A DNA stretch of 64,000 nucleotides from Phycisphaeraceae bacterium (GTDB taxonomy: Bacteria > Planctomycetota > Phycisphaerae > Phycisphaerales > UBA1924). How positions within the stretch are numbered: position 1 is the stretch's first letter; every line of letters starts with the position of its first letter. Under the pieces are notes generated by a model. The model was not told the origin of the DNA and did no database searches. It worked only from the letters and a program-made list of their open reading frames with translations. The DNA lies in NCBI GenBank assembly GCA_023898685.1, contig CP060234.1, positions 2,604,001-2,668,000 on the forward strand, read 5' to 3'. Positions 8,654-16,763 of this stretch are shown in pieces. The translations under genes were made by a program, and so were the position numbers.

Positions 8654-9330
8654 AGGCGATCTGGAACATCATCACGGTGATGGCGCTCGCGAATCTGATC
8701 GCGATCGTGGGCTTCGTGTGGTGGCTGCACTTCTCGGGCCGGCTCGACACCGACCGGTTCGAGCAGGTGCGGACGATGTTCTCGGAGACGATCGCACAGC
8801 AGCAGGCGCGTGAGACGGCCGACGAGGCGGCCGCGAAGGCGGACGCGGAGCAGAAGGCGGACGAGAAGCGGATGGAGATCCCGCCGATCACGGCGTCGGA
8901 CGCGCTCTCGATGCGGATCGAAACCTCGGACATCGACCGTGAGCGGATCCGCCTGCTCGAGCGGCAGGTGAGGGATCTCACAGAAACGCTGTCCCGCGAG
9001 CGGCGGAAGCTGGACGCGGACCGGGCGGCGTTCGAGAAGGAACGCGACGACTTCCAGGCGATGCGGGACCGTCTGGCGGCGATCGAGGGCGACGCGCAAT
9101 TCGCCAAGTCGGTCGGCGTGCTCTCGAAGATGAAGGCCGCGGATGCGAAGCAGACGCTCAGCCAGTTGCTTCCCAACGACCGCGAGCAGGTGGTGAGCTA
9201 CCTCGATGCGATGCAGGAGCGGACCCGCACGGACATCATCTCTCAGTTCGTCAAGGACGGCCAGGCCGACTTGGCAGCCGGGTTGCTGGAGGACATCCGC
9301 GTCCGCGGTCTGGAGGCCGCCGGGCAATGA
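8650..9330 (+). CDS. MotE-like membrane coiled-coil flagellar protein
   Basis: This 226-residue protein has one membrane segment near 5-28 (WNIITVMALANLIAIVGFVW), a long charged coiled coil (about 35-150) and a C-terminal domain. The C-terminal part (FAKSVGVLSKMKAADAKQTL, SYLDAMQERTRTDIISQF) resembles the MgtE-N-like domain of MotE/FliK-neighbour proteins. Members next to fliJ/fliK in other bacteria act as periplasmic chaperones for stator proteins. The gene overlaps fliJ by four bases (ATGA) and fliK follows after 12 bases. The family call is moderate; the stator role is inference. Confidence 0.7.
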   Translation: MKAIWNIITVMALANLIAIVGFVWWLHFSGRLDTDRFEQVRTMFSETIAQQQARETADEAAAKADAEQKADEKRMEIPPITASDALSMRIETSDIDRERIRLLERQVRDLTETLSRERRKLDADRAAFEKERDDFQAMRDRLAAIEGDAQFAKSVGVLSKMKAADAKQTLSQLLPNDREQVVSYLDAMQERTRTDIISQFVKDGQADLAAGLLEDIRVRGLEAAGQ

Positions 9331-9342
9331 GGACTGTCAACC

Positions 9343-10557
9343 GTGCGCATCGAGGCGTCGAATCAGCCCACCCGATCGGCACCGGCTGCGCCCGCGAAAC
9401 AGCGGGCGGACGCGGCGGTGACGTTCATGGGGATGCTCTCGTCGTTCGATGACCCGGGGACAGGGCCCGACGGGGCCGCCTCGCTGGCGAAGAAGCAACT
9501 GACCGATCCGCTGGGGCTGGCGACGAAGCAGGCGATGGTCTCGCCGGCGGACGGGCCGGTTTCGGGGGCGCGGACGGCGGATCGGGCCCCCGCGGCGCCG
9601 GAGCCGGCCGACGCTTCCGGCGCGTCGCTGCAAGCGAAGGGCGACGCCGAGCCACTCGAACCGCGTTCGGTGCCAAAGAGCGGATCCGTGCGAACACCGG
9701 AGAGCACTGCTCCGAGCGTGCCGTCGGACCGGCCGACCGTGGACACGGCATCTCGGCAGGGGACTCCGAGCGGTGGCGTGCGGGCCGCCGCGCCGCGGAG
9801 TTCATTGACCGGGGCCGACGCGAGCCGATTGACCGTCGCGGCGCCCAAGGCTGAACCGGGAACGCGGGAGACCGGTGGGGGAAGTGTTGCGGCCCGGTCC
9901 GGCTCGCATGGGGGGAAGAGCCTGGCGGGATTGACAAACGGCGTTGTGAAGAGCGAGGTGTTGAAGGCGGGCGCGAAACCGACGGTCCGCCAGCCGATCC
10001 TGCGCGAGGAGAAGGCGGAGATTGCGCCTCAGATCGAGAAGGGCCTGGCAACGCTGCTCAAACAGAAAGGCGGGCGCGTGCAGATCCAGCTCCGTCCCGA
10101 GGCATTGGGGCGTGTGAGCGTCGATCTGACGATCGAACAAGGCGTTGTGCACGCGACGCTTGACGCCGAACACGAATCGGCACGGCAGTTGCTTCACAGT
10201 GAATTGGACCGCTTGCGCTCGATGCTGGAGCATCGGGGCCTGCGGGTGGAGCGTCTCGAGATCGCGTCCCACGAGGGTGAGCAGGAAGCTCAGCCGAATC
10301 GGGACGGGGACCGCGGGGGCTGGCGGACGCCGGCCCAGGATGGACACCGCGGGGTCGGCACGGAAGCCGACGGCCGATCGCCCGGAGGCGGCGATCAAAG
10401 ACGGGCGTGGGTCGGAGACCCCGGTGGACGCGCGGAGCGGCGTCGGCCCGGAGGACAGGCGATCGCGGCGGAGGCCGGCGTGATGCCGATGGACGGCGAT
10501 CCGTACACCAGGCGGAGTCCGGTGGCGATGTCGATCCGTCTCGACACCGTGGCGTAG
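9343..10557 (+). CDS. fliK: Flagellar hook-length control protein FliK
   Basis: Secreted ruler and substrate-specificity switch of 404 residues. The first 220 residues are low-complexity (Ala, Pro, Ser, Thr, Gly), as in FliK rulers. The conserved C-terminal Flg_hook domain lies around 235-305, with LKQKGGRVQIQLRPEALGRV, VSVDLTIEQGVVHATLDAE and LRSMLEHRGLRVERLEI. The tail after 310 is a further disordered Gly/Arg-rich stretch. The start is GTG at 9343. It precedes flgD and flgE, the hook genes. Confidence 0.9.
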   Translation: MRIEASNQPTRSAPAAPAKQRADAAVTFMGMLSSFDDPGTGPDGAASLAKKQLTDPLGLATKQAMVSPADGPVSGARTADRAPAAPEPADASGASLQAKGDAEPLEPRSVPKSGSVRTPESTAPSVPSDRPTVDTASRQGTPSGGVRAAAPRSSLTGADASRLTVAAPKAEPGTRETGGGSVAARSGSHGGKSLAGLTNGVVKSEVLKAGAKPTVRQPILREEKAEIAPQIEKGLATLLKQKGGRVQIQLRPEALGRVSVDLTIEQGVVHATLDAEHESARQLLHSELDRLRSMLEHRGLRVERLEIASHEGEQEAQPNRDGDRGGWRTPAQDGHRGVGTEADGRSPGGGDQRRAWVGDPGGRAERRRPGGQAIAAEAGVMPMDGDPYTRRSPVAMSIRLDTVA

Positions 10558-10606
10558 CGCGGCGTGGATGAGCCTGCGCGGCCCTCTCGACCGGAGGCTC
10601 GGAACA

Positions 10607-11050
10607 ATGAGCGCGATCAGCACACCCACCAGCGTGGGCACGGACAGCGTGCGCACCCCCTCGAACGCGTTCTCGGCGATCAACTCCGAGGACTTCGTCG
10701 CCATGATGCTGAGCGAGCTGTCCAACCAGGACCCGCTCCAACCCAACGACACCCAGCAGCTGCTCGACCAGATCTCGTCGATCCGCTCGATCGAGTCGGA
10801 CCAGTCGCTGCTCGAATCACTGAACGGCATGGTCGACTCGAACGAGTTCGCGTCGGCCTCCAACCTCATCGGCACGCTCGTCAGCGGGCTCACCGAGCAA
10901 GGTTCCCGAACCTCAGACGTCGTCCTTTCCGTGAGCAGGACGACCGACGGCCCTGTGCTCAACCTCTTCAACGGCACACGCGTTCCGTTCGACAAAGTCG
11001 ATGAGGTGGTCGCGCCGCTCGATCTCTCGAACAGCGACGGGAGCAACTGA
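10607..11050 (+). CDS. flgD: Flagellar hook assembly protein FlgD
   Basis: Hook-cap protein needed for hook polymerisation. From ATG 10607 it has 147 residues. The N-terminal part shows the FlgD signature (INSEDFVAMMLSELSNQDPL, NDTQQLLDQISSIRSIE). The C-terminal part is short, so the FlgD_ig/Tudor domains seen in longer homologues are mostly missing. GGAGG at 10593-10597 sets the start; an in-frame ATG at 10568 lacks a good ribosome site. The stop overlaps the next ATG (TGATG). Confidence 0.9.
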   Translation: MSAISTPTSVGTDSVRTPSNAFSAINSEDFVAMMLSELSNQDPLQPNDTQQLLDQISSIRSIESDQSLLESLNGMVDSNEFASASNLIGTLVSGLTEQGSRTSDVVLSVSRTTDGPVLNLFNGTRVPFDKVDEVVAPLDLSNSDGSN

Positions 11051-11526
11051 TGCTGCCCGCCGCGGCTCTGCTCCAGATGCTCGGTTCGGGCGTCGGGCTG
11101 GTGAACCGGCTGGCCTCTTCGGGCAAGACGCCCGTCGAGGGCGCGTCGTTCGCCGAGCTGCTCGACCGCGTCTCCAGCGGAACGCTTCGCTCAGCCGAAC
11201 CCGTGAACATCGACCCGTCGTCGGGCATCGAGCTGAGCCGGGACCAGTTGGCCCGGGTGACGGAGGCCGCCACGCGGCTTGAATCGGCGGGGGCGGCGAG
11301 GGGCGTGATTCTGATCGATGGGCGAGCGCTCACCTACGACGTGCTCACCCGCACCGTGACGGGTGAGGTCGACCTGGGCGCCGGGGCGGCGACCGGGATC
11401 GACGCGGTCGTGACCGCGCCCCAGGGTGAGCAGGCGGGGCCCGGCCTCGCCCCGCCCAACGCGGGATTGTTGAATACCTCATTGCTCGATCTGCTGGCGA
11501 AACGCGGCGCGAACAACGCCGCCTGA
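11050..11526 (+). CDS. Flagellar operon protein (TIGR02530-like)
   Basis: A 158-residue protein between flgD and flgE, where many bacteria carry a small 'flagellar operon protein'. The core at about 58-110 (SSGIELSRDQLARVTEAATR, RGVILIDGRALTYDVLTRTV) follows the family pattern: LS..QL..L..A, then G.ILID..A..V.....TV. The C terminus is Ala/Gly-rich. The biochemical role of the family is not settled; it is thought to be tied to hook assembly by position only. It shares one base with flgD. Confidence 0.65.
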   Translation: MLPAAALLQMLGSGVGLVNRLASSGKTPVEGASFAELLDRVSSGTLRSAEPVNIDPSSGIELSRDQLARVTEAATRLESAGAARGVILIDGRALTYDVLTRTVTGEVDLGAGAATGIDAVVTAPQGEQAGPGLAPPNAGLLNTSLLDLLAKRGANNAA

Positions 11527-11622
11527 ATACCGCACGGCCGGGACGGCCGTGGCACACAATGCGGGAACTTTGCACGGCCGACACGGCCCCGCCTCGGGTG
11601 TTGACGAGAACCGGAGATCCGT

Positions 11623-13347
11623 ATGGCTTCGACCACCGCCTTCTACACGGCCCTGAGCGGGCTCAACGCCCACGCCCGCAAGCTCGACGTCATCGGCAAC
11701 AACATCGCCAACGTCAACACGACGTCGTACAAGCAGACGCGGCTCAACCTCGAGAACCGCTTCCCGCGCAACTACAGGCCGGGGCACGAGCCGGGCGACA
11801 CGATCGGGGGCACCAACCCCTACCAGATCGGGCTCGGCGTCGGGATCTCGGGCACACAGCGGAGTTTCACCACCGGGTCGATCTCGCCCACGGGTGACCC
11901 GCTCGACGTCGCGATCGACGGCGACGGGTTCTTCCTTGTGCAGAGCGGCGACAACACCTACTACACCCGCAACGGGGCGCTGCACCAGGACGCCAACAGC
12001 GACCTTGTCGCGGTCAACGGGGAGAAGATCCTCGGCTACGGCGTCGACTCGGACTACAACGTGGTCGAGGACACGCTCGCGCCGATCAACCTGCCGATCG
12101 GCGGACTCCAGATCGCCGAACCCACGACGCTGGCGCACTTCGCTGGCAATCTCAACGCGGGCGGCGACGAGGCCACGGCGGGCAGCGTCACACGCCTGCT
12201 CGCGACCGCGACGGGAGGATTCGAGACGCTCGACGGCGACCCCGCCGCCTCGACGACGGCGCTGACCGACATCGCCGACCCGGGCACGAGCGGGGCGCTC
12301 TTCGCCGTGGGGCAGACCATCCGCCTGGACGGCGCCACGCGGGGCGGGGCGCAGGTGCCGACCGTCGAGCTGGATATCGCCGCCGAGACGACCATCGCCG
12401 ATCTGCTCTCGTTCCTGGACACCTATCTGGGCGTCCACGACACGGATACGGCCAACCCCGACGGGCTGTACCCCGGCGCGACGATCGACCCGGACACGGG
12501 CATCATCACGGTGGTGGGCAACACCGGCGCCAACTCGACGATCGAGATCGACCCCTCGGACCTCAAGCTGATCGACGAGGACGGCTCGCTCGCCGCCCTG
12601 CCGTTCGTCACCAGCAACGACTCGGCGTCGACGGGCGAGAGCGATCGCAGCGGGCTGATCGTCTACGACTCGCTGGGCAACGCGGTCGAGGTCTCGGTGC
12701 AGTTCACGCTCGAATCGAAGACGGCCAGCGGGACGACCTGGCGCTACGACCTGTTCAGCCCGGACAACGAGGGCGGGGGGCAGTACCTCTCGTCCGGAAC
12801 CGTTGACTTTGACTCGATCGGGGCGCTGGTCGCGAACGATCCGATCACCGTGAGCGTGAGCCGGGCGGGCACCGGCGCGGTCACGCCGCTCACCTTCACG
12901 ATGCTGCTGAGCAGCGACGACGGCCGCATGACGGCTCTGGCCGACAACCCGTCGCAATTCAGCCCGGTGTTCCGCGACGGCGTGCCGACGGGAACACTCG
13001 AGCAGTTTGCGATCAACGACGACGGGCTGATCATCGGTGCGTTCGACAACGGCGTGACGCGGACACTGGGCCAGATCGCCCTGGCGAGGTTCATCAACAA
13101 TCAGGGGTTGGTCGACGAGGGCGGCTCGCTCTACAACGTCGGCCCGAACAGCGGCGAGCCGACCGTGTACACACCGGGCGAGGGGGCGACCGGCCCGTTG
13201 GTGACCGGGGCGCTCGAACTCTCCAACGTCGACCTGGGCCAGGAGTTCATCGACCTGATCCTGACCAGCACGGGCTACTCGGCCTCATCCCGCGTCATCC
13301 AGACGACCGATCAGCTCATGCAGCAGTTGCTGGTGCTGGGCCGGTAG
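11623..13347 (+). CDS. flgE: Flagellar hook protein FlgE
   Basis: Hook subunit of 574 residues, longer than the enterobacterial protein (about 400) because of an expanded middle. The N-terminal D0 signature (TALSGLNAHARKLDVIGNNI, then ANVNTTSYKQTR), the SISPTGDPLDVAIDGDGFF motif and the C-terminal D0 helix (TSTGYSASSRVIQTTDQLMQ) are all present. The extra middle part, about 170-400, is rich in Asp/Thr/Gly and probably forms outer hook domains D2/D3. CGGAGA precedes the ATG, and 96 bases separate it from the previous gene. Confidence 0.94.
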   Translation: MASTTAFYTALSGLNAHARKLDVIGNNIANVNTTSYKQTRLNLENRFPRNYRPGHEPGDTIGGTNPYQIGLGVGISGTQRSFTTGSISPTGDPLDVAIDGDGFFLVQSGDNTYYTRNGALHQDANSDLVAVNGEKILGYGVDSDYNVVEDTLAPINLPIGGLQIAEPTTLAHFAGNLNAGGDEATAGSVTRLLATATGGFETLDGDPAASTTALTDIADPGTSGALFAVGQTIRLDGATRGGAQVPTVELDIAAETTIADLLSFLDTYLGVHDTDTANPDGLYPGATIDPDTGIITVVGNTGANSTIEIDPSDLKLIDEDGSLAALPFVTSNDSASTGESDRSGLIVYDSLGNAVEVSVQFTLESKTASGTTWRYDLFSPDNEGGGQYLSSGTVDFDSIGALVANDPITVSVSRAGTGAVTPLTFTMLLSSDDGRMTALADNPSQFSPVFRDGVPTGTLEQFAINDDGLIIGAFDNGVTRTLGQIALARFINNQGLVDEGGSLYNVGPNSGEPTVYTPGEGATGPLVTGALELSNVDLGQEFIDLILTSTGYSASSRVIQTTDQLMQQLLVLGR

Positions 13348-13382
13348 GACGTGGCGGGGCGGGCCCCGGGGAAGGCGACGCG

Positions 13383-13580
13383 ATGATCGGGGTGACCAGG
13401 CTCAACGGCGACCGGTTCGTGCTCAACGCCGACCTGATCCGGACGGTCGAGGAGAACCCCGACACCGTCATCACCCTCGTCAACGGCGAGCACCTGGTCG
13501 TCAAGGAACGGATGGAAGAGATTGTCCGGCTGGTGATCGAATACGGCCGCCACCTGCGCCGGCTGATCCCGCCGGGCTGA
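13383..13580 (+). CDS. flbD: FlbD-family flagellar protein
   Basis: A small 65-residue protein matching the FlbD family: MIGVTRLNGDRFVLNADLI at the start, ENPDTVITLVNGEHLVVKE in the middle and a helical end (EEIVRLVIEYGRHLRRL). In many non-enteric bacteria it lies between flgE and motA, as here. In Firmicutes the family (SwrD) raises stator torque. This is not the Caulobacter response regulator of the same name. Length and order support the call. Confidence 0.88.
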   Translation: MIGVTRLNGDRFVLNADLIRTVEENPDTVITLVNGEHLVVKERMEEIVRLVIEYGRHLRRLIPPG

Positions 13581-13761
13581 TCCGCCGGCCCGAACGGGCC
13601 TCCGCGGCGTCGGGGTACTCCGATAACCCCCGTGGGTCCGGGTCACGTGATCTGACTCGTCGCGAGGCGGCCCGAGGGGAGGGGACGCGTCAAGTGAGAC
13701 CGCGATCCCGTCGATGCTCCGGGAGGCATGAGGCCCGGTGCGTCAACGCGGAGGGTGTCGC

Positions 13762-14535
13762 GTGGATATCGGAACACTCGCAGGGTTGGGGATCGCGATC
13801 GTCGCCATTGCGCTGTCGATCGTGCTGGGCGGCGGGAATCCCGCCGCGCTGATCAACATCCCGTCGATTCTCGTGGTGTTCGGGGGGACGGCCGGCGCGA
13901 TCCTCGCGTCCTACCCGATGGCGAGCGTGCTCAAGATCCACACCGTCATCCTCAAGTCCGTGTTCGGTGTGCCGGGCAACCCGGCCAAGACGATCAGGGA
14001 CCTCGTCGGCTACGCCGAGATCGCCCGCCGCGAGGGCATCCTCAGCCTGGAGAACCACGTCGAGGACATGGACGACCCGTTCATCGTCCGCGGCATCAAG
14101 ATGGCGGTCGACGGGACCGACCCCGAGCTGATCCGCACGATCCTCGACACCGAGCTCGAGGCGCTGATGGACCGGCACGCCCAGGGCAAGGCGATCCTCG
14201 ACACGACCGGCAAGATGGCGCCCGCGTTCGGCATGATCGGCACGCTGATGGGCCTGATCTTCATGCTCCAGAACATGGATGACCCCTCGGCGATCGGCCC
14301 GGGCATGGCGGTGGCGCTCATCACCACGCTGTATGGGGCGCTCATCGCCAACTGCGTCACGGGCCCGATTGCGGAGAAGCTCGCCGCCAACGACGCGGAC
14401 GAGGTGCTGGTCAAGACGATCGTGATCGCGGGCGTGATGTCGATCCAGTCGGGCGACAACCCGCGTGTGGTCGAGAGCAAGCTGATGACCTATCTGCCCC
14501 CGGCGACCCGGGCGGCGATGGAAGCGGCGGCCTGA
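13762..14535 (+). CDS. motA: Flagellar stator protein MotA (MotA/TolQ/ExbB family)
   Basis: Inner-membrane stator subunit of 257 residues. Membrane segments lie at about 5-22 (LAGLGIAIVAIALSIVLGG), 32-50, 145-170 (FGMIGTLMGLIFMLQNM) and 178-200 (MAVALITTLYGALIANCVTG). The cytoplasmic loop between the second and third contains the conserved charged stretch that faces FliG. The GTG at 13762 is preferred to the one at 13738 because GGAGGG lies at 13750-13755. motB follows 13 bases later, so the two stator subunits are co-transcribed. Confidence 0.93.
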   Translation: MDIGTLAGLGIAIVAIALSIVLGGGNPAALINIPSILVVFGGTAGAILASYPMASVLKIHTVILKSVFGVPGNPAKTIRDLVGYAEIARREGILSLENHVEDMDDPFIVRGIKMAVDGTDPELIRTILDTELEALMDRHAQGKAILDTTGKMAPAFGMIGTLMGLIFMLQNMDDPSAIGPGMAVALITTLYGALIANCVTGPIAEKLAANDADEVLVKTIVIAGVMSIQSGDNPRVVESKLMTYLPPATRAAMEAAA

Positions 14536-14548
14536 CGCGGGAGGGCCG

Positions 14549-15286
14549 GTGGCCAAGCGGAAGCAGCAATCCGGCGGTGATATCCCCGAGTGGGTGGTGA
14601 CCTACGGGGACATGATGTCGCTGCTGCTCTGCTTCTTCATCCTCCTGGCGGCATTCAGCGAGATGAAGCAGCCGCACGAGTTCCAGAAGGTGCTCGAGAA
14701 GATCAAGGAGGCGCTGGGCTCGGTCGGCGGCATGGGCAAGGCCGACGTGCTGGGCAGCCCGGCGAATTCCGCGACGACCCTGCTGGAGGAGATCCGCAAC
14801 CGGGGCGGCGACGGCCAGTTCATGGCCCAGAACAACCAGTCCAACGTTTCGGGCATGCACCCGGACGTCAGCATTGTCCAGGACGGCAATCACCACGCCA
14901 TCGGTGGGTCGTTCGCGTTCCCGGCGGGCAAGACGACCCTGAGCGTCGATCTCGAGCAGAAGCTCCGCAAGGAGGTCGTCGATCTGATCAAGGACCGGCG
15001 GAACATCGTCCGGATCGTGGGTCACTCGTACGGCTTCCAGGATCAGACCGCGGGCGATCACCTCCACGTGGGCTTCGAGCGCGCGATGGCGGTGTATTCC
15101 TACCTCGTCGACGAGTGCGGGATCGATCCGAAGGTCCTTCGCGTGGTCTCGGCGGGCGACTCGGAGCCGATGACGGGAGCGGGCGGCGACACGGCGCAAA
15201 ACCGGCGCGTGCAGATCTACATGACCGACCAGACCATCGACCAGGTGCACCCCGACCCGGACGGGACGGGGCGGGACCGGGAGTGA
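14549..15286 (+). CDS. motB: Flagellar stator protein MotB/PomB-like
   Basis: Stator partner of 245 residues, with GTG start. One membrane helix follows the plug-like N terminus: WVVTYGDMMSLLLCFFILL, with the ion-binding Asp at residue 21. The C-terminal OmpA-like peptidoglycan-binding domain is at about 130-230, with the motif HLHVGFERAMAVYSYL and the ending DTAQNRRVQIYMTD. The helix (MMSLLLCFFILLAAFSEM) looks more like sodium-type PomB/MotS than proton-type MotB, which hints at a sodium-driven motor; that point is inference. Confidence 0.93.
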   Translation: MAKRKQQSGGDIPEWVVTYGDMMSLLLCFFILLAAFSEMKQPHEFQKVLEKIKEALGSVGGMGKADVLGSPANSATTLLEEIRNRGGDGQFMAQNNQSNVSGMHPDVSIVQDGNHHAIGGSFAFPAGKTTLSVDLEQKLRKEVVDLIKDRRNIVRIVGHSYGFQDQTAGDHLHVGFERAMAVYSYLVDECGIDPKVLRVVSAGDSEPMTGAGGDTAQNRRVQIYMTDQTIDQVHPDPDGTGRDRE

Positions 15287-15301
15287 ACGGAGGACCGCGG
15301 C

Positions 15302-15823
15302 ATGGCGGACGAGGAGAAGAACACCGAGCAGGCCGAGGCGCCGAAGAAGAAGAGCCCGCTGATCCTCTTCGGGGTCGTGGGGGTCCTGATGCTCCTCGAG
15401 GCGCTGGGCGTCTACGTCGTCATGAGCCTGGGCGGGCCGCAGTCATCGCAGGCCGACACGCTGGTGGCGCCCGAGAACGAGGACGAGAAGATCACCGAGG
15501 TGCTGCTGGTCGAGGACCGGTTCATCAACATCTCGACCGGGCGCGTCTGGCAGTGGCAGGCGACGATCCACCTCCGGGTGAAGAACAAGAATCTCGACTG
15601 GGTCAACGCCGAGCTGGAAGAGCGTCAGGCGGAGATCAAGGAGGGCGTCGCCGAGATCATCGCCAGCGCGCAGGATCGCCACCTCCGCGAGCCCCGGCGT
15701 GAGACGGTCAAGCGGCAGCTGACGGCGTACGTGAACCAGATCTTCGGTGTCGACGGGAACGGCGAGAACCGCGTCGAGGGGATCGTGATCTCGCGGTGGC
15801 TGCCGGCGCCGCTCGACTACTAG
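15302..15823 (+). CDS. fliL: Flagellar basal-body-associated protein FliL
   Basis: FliL surrounds and stabilises the stator. The protein has 173 residues with a charged N-terminal tail, one membrane helix near 20-44 (LILFGVVGVLMLLEALGVYV) and a periplasmic SPFH-like domain (LVEDRFINISTGRVWQWQAT to QLTAYVNQIFGVDG). It ends with a hydrophobic stretch, as usual. It follows motB by 15 bases with GGAGG before the ATG. In most clusters fliM follows; here a 196-base leader to fliN follows instead. Confidence 0.88.
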   Translation: MADEEKNTEQAEAPKKKSPLILFGVVGVLMLLEALGVYVVMSLGGPQSSQADTLVAPENEDEKITEVLLVEDRFINISTGRVWQWQATIHLRVKNKNLDWVNAELEERQAEIKEGVAEIIASAQDRHLREPRRETVKRQLTAYVNQIFGVDGNGENRVEGIVISRWLPAPLDY

Positions 15824-15885
15824 TCCTGGTGAACGCGGCATCAACCGACCGGCGGCCTGCCGGAGCGGGGTCTGCATGGGCGACC

Positions 15886-15900
15886 TGGCGCGGATTCTGC
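15886..15900 (+). promoter_or_regulatory. Candidate sigma-54 promoter before fliN
   Basis: TGGCGCGGATTCTGC matches TGGCACG-N4-TTGC at nine of eleven positions and has exact GG-N10-GC spacing (GG 15887-15888, GC 15899-15900). It lies in the 196-base gap between fliL and fliN, so the fliN-fliO-fliP-fliQ-fliR-flhB-flhA part could be a separate sigma-54 unit with transcription starting near 15912. Confidence 0.5.
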
Positions 15901-15978
15901 GCTCTGGGCGCGGACACCGTGGCCTGATCGGCAAAGTTTGAGCCACGGGGGCGGGCGCGGCCGATGGAGAGTCGGGAT

Positions 15979-16000
15979 GCGCAGCCCCGAGAGGCTGCGC
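15979..16000 (+). promoter_or_regulatory. Hairpin in the fliN leader
   Basis: A perfect 8-base-pair inverted repeat (GCGCAGCC / GGCTGCGC, loop of six bases) sits just upstream of the ribosome site CAGGAGG of fliN. No T tract follows, so it is not an intrinsic terminator. It could shape translation initiation or message stability; this is only a structural observation. Confidence 0.4.
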
Positions 16001-16019
16001 CGCAGGGCAGGAGGCCCGC

Positions 16020-16697
16020 ATGAGCGACGAAGACCGCACGCCCGCGCCAGACGAAGAGCCGATATCGCCGGATGACCAGTCGGCGGGGGCGGGCGGCGAC
16101 GAACCCGAGAGCGAATCCGAGGCGTCGAGCGCTCCCGAGGCGGCGGGTGACCAGGGACCGGAGGCCGCCGCGGACCCCGATCCGGGTGATGCCGCGGCGC
16201 GGGCGCTCGCGGCGGCCCAGGCCGCTATCGCGGACGCGATGGGGGGCGCCGACGCCGACGCCACGGACGGCGAGGAGCCCACGCCGGAGGAGCTCGAGAT
16301 GCTGGCCGCCATGCAGCAGGCGGTCTCCGAGAGCACCTCGTCGACGGCGCAGGTGGTGGGGAGCGGGCAGGCGACGGGGGAAGCCCCGACGCCGTTCACG
16401 GTGCCGACCTTCGCGCCATCGTCACCGGCGGGCCGGAACGCGGAGATGGAGCTGCTGGGCGATGTCAACGTCGATGTCCGGATCGAACTCGGGCGGACCC
16501 GGATGCTGGTCGAGGACGTCCTTCGTCTGGGCGAGGGGGCGGTTGTCGAGCTCGAGAAGCTGGCGGGCGATCCCGTCGACGTGTATGTGAACGGTCGTCA
16601 CGTCGCGCGGGGGGAGGTGCTCGTGCTGAACGAGAGCTTCTGTGTGCGCGTCAACGAGGTGCTCGAGCCGCTGCCGACGAGCCGGCAGACGGACTGA
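16020..16697 (+). CDS. fliN: Flagellar motor switch protein FliN (long acidic N terminus)
   Basis: A protein of 225 residues. The first ~140 are an acidic, Ala/Asp/Glu/Pro-rich stretch that looks disordered. The SpoA/FliN domain is at about 143-215: ELLGDVNVDVRIELGRTRML, VEDVLRLGEGAVVELEKLAG, then VYVNGRHVARGEVLVLNESF and the conserved CVRVNEVL end. FliN forms the C-ring base that takes CheY-P and export cargo. No CheC part is present, so it is not FliY. A fliM gene, normally just upstream, is not found in the window. Confidence 0.88.
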   Translation: MSDEDRTPAPDEEPISPDDQSAGAGGDEPESESEASSAPEAAGDQGPEAAADPDPGDAAARALAAAQAAIADAMGGADADATDGEEPTPEELEMLAAMQQAVSESTSSTAQVVGSGQATGEAPTPFTVPTFAPSSPAGRNAEMELLGDVNVDVRIELGRTRMLVEDVLRLGEGAVVELEKLAGDPVDVYVNGRHVARGEVLVLNESFCVRVNEVLEPLPTSRQTD

Positions 16698-16763
16698 ACG
16701 ACAGTGGGCCGCGCGGGATGCGCGGACCCGGCGCCTTGGCGCCGAACTCGCCAGGATGGCGGC

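Noticed and set aside
11527..11622. TGGCACACAATGCGG before flgE as a sigma-54 promoter
   Set aside because: The GG and GC elements are eight bases apart instead of ten, so the spacing is wrong.
15876..15950. Short frame MGDLARILR in the fliL-fliN gap as a fliM remnant
   Set aside because: FliM-like proteins can contain similar wording, but only nine residues match and the same bases form the sigma-54 motif. Not enough to call a pseudogene.
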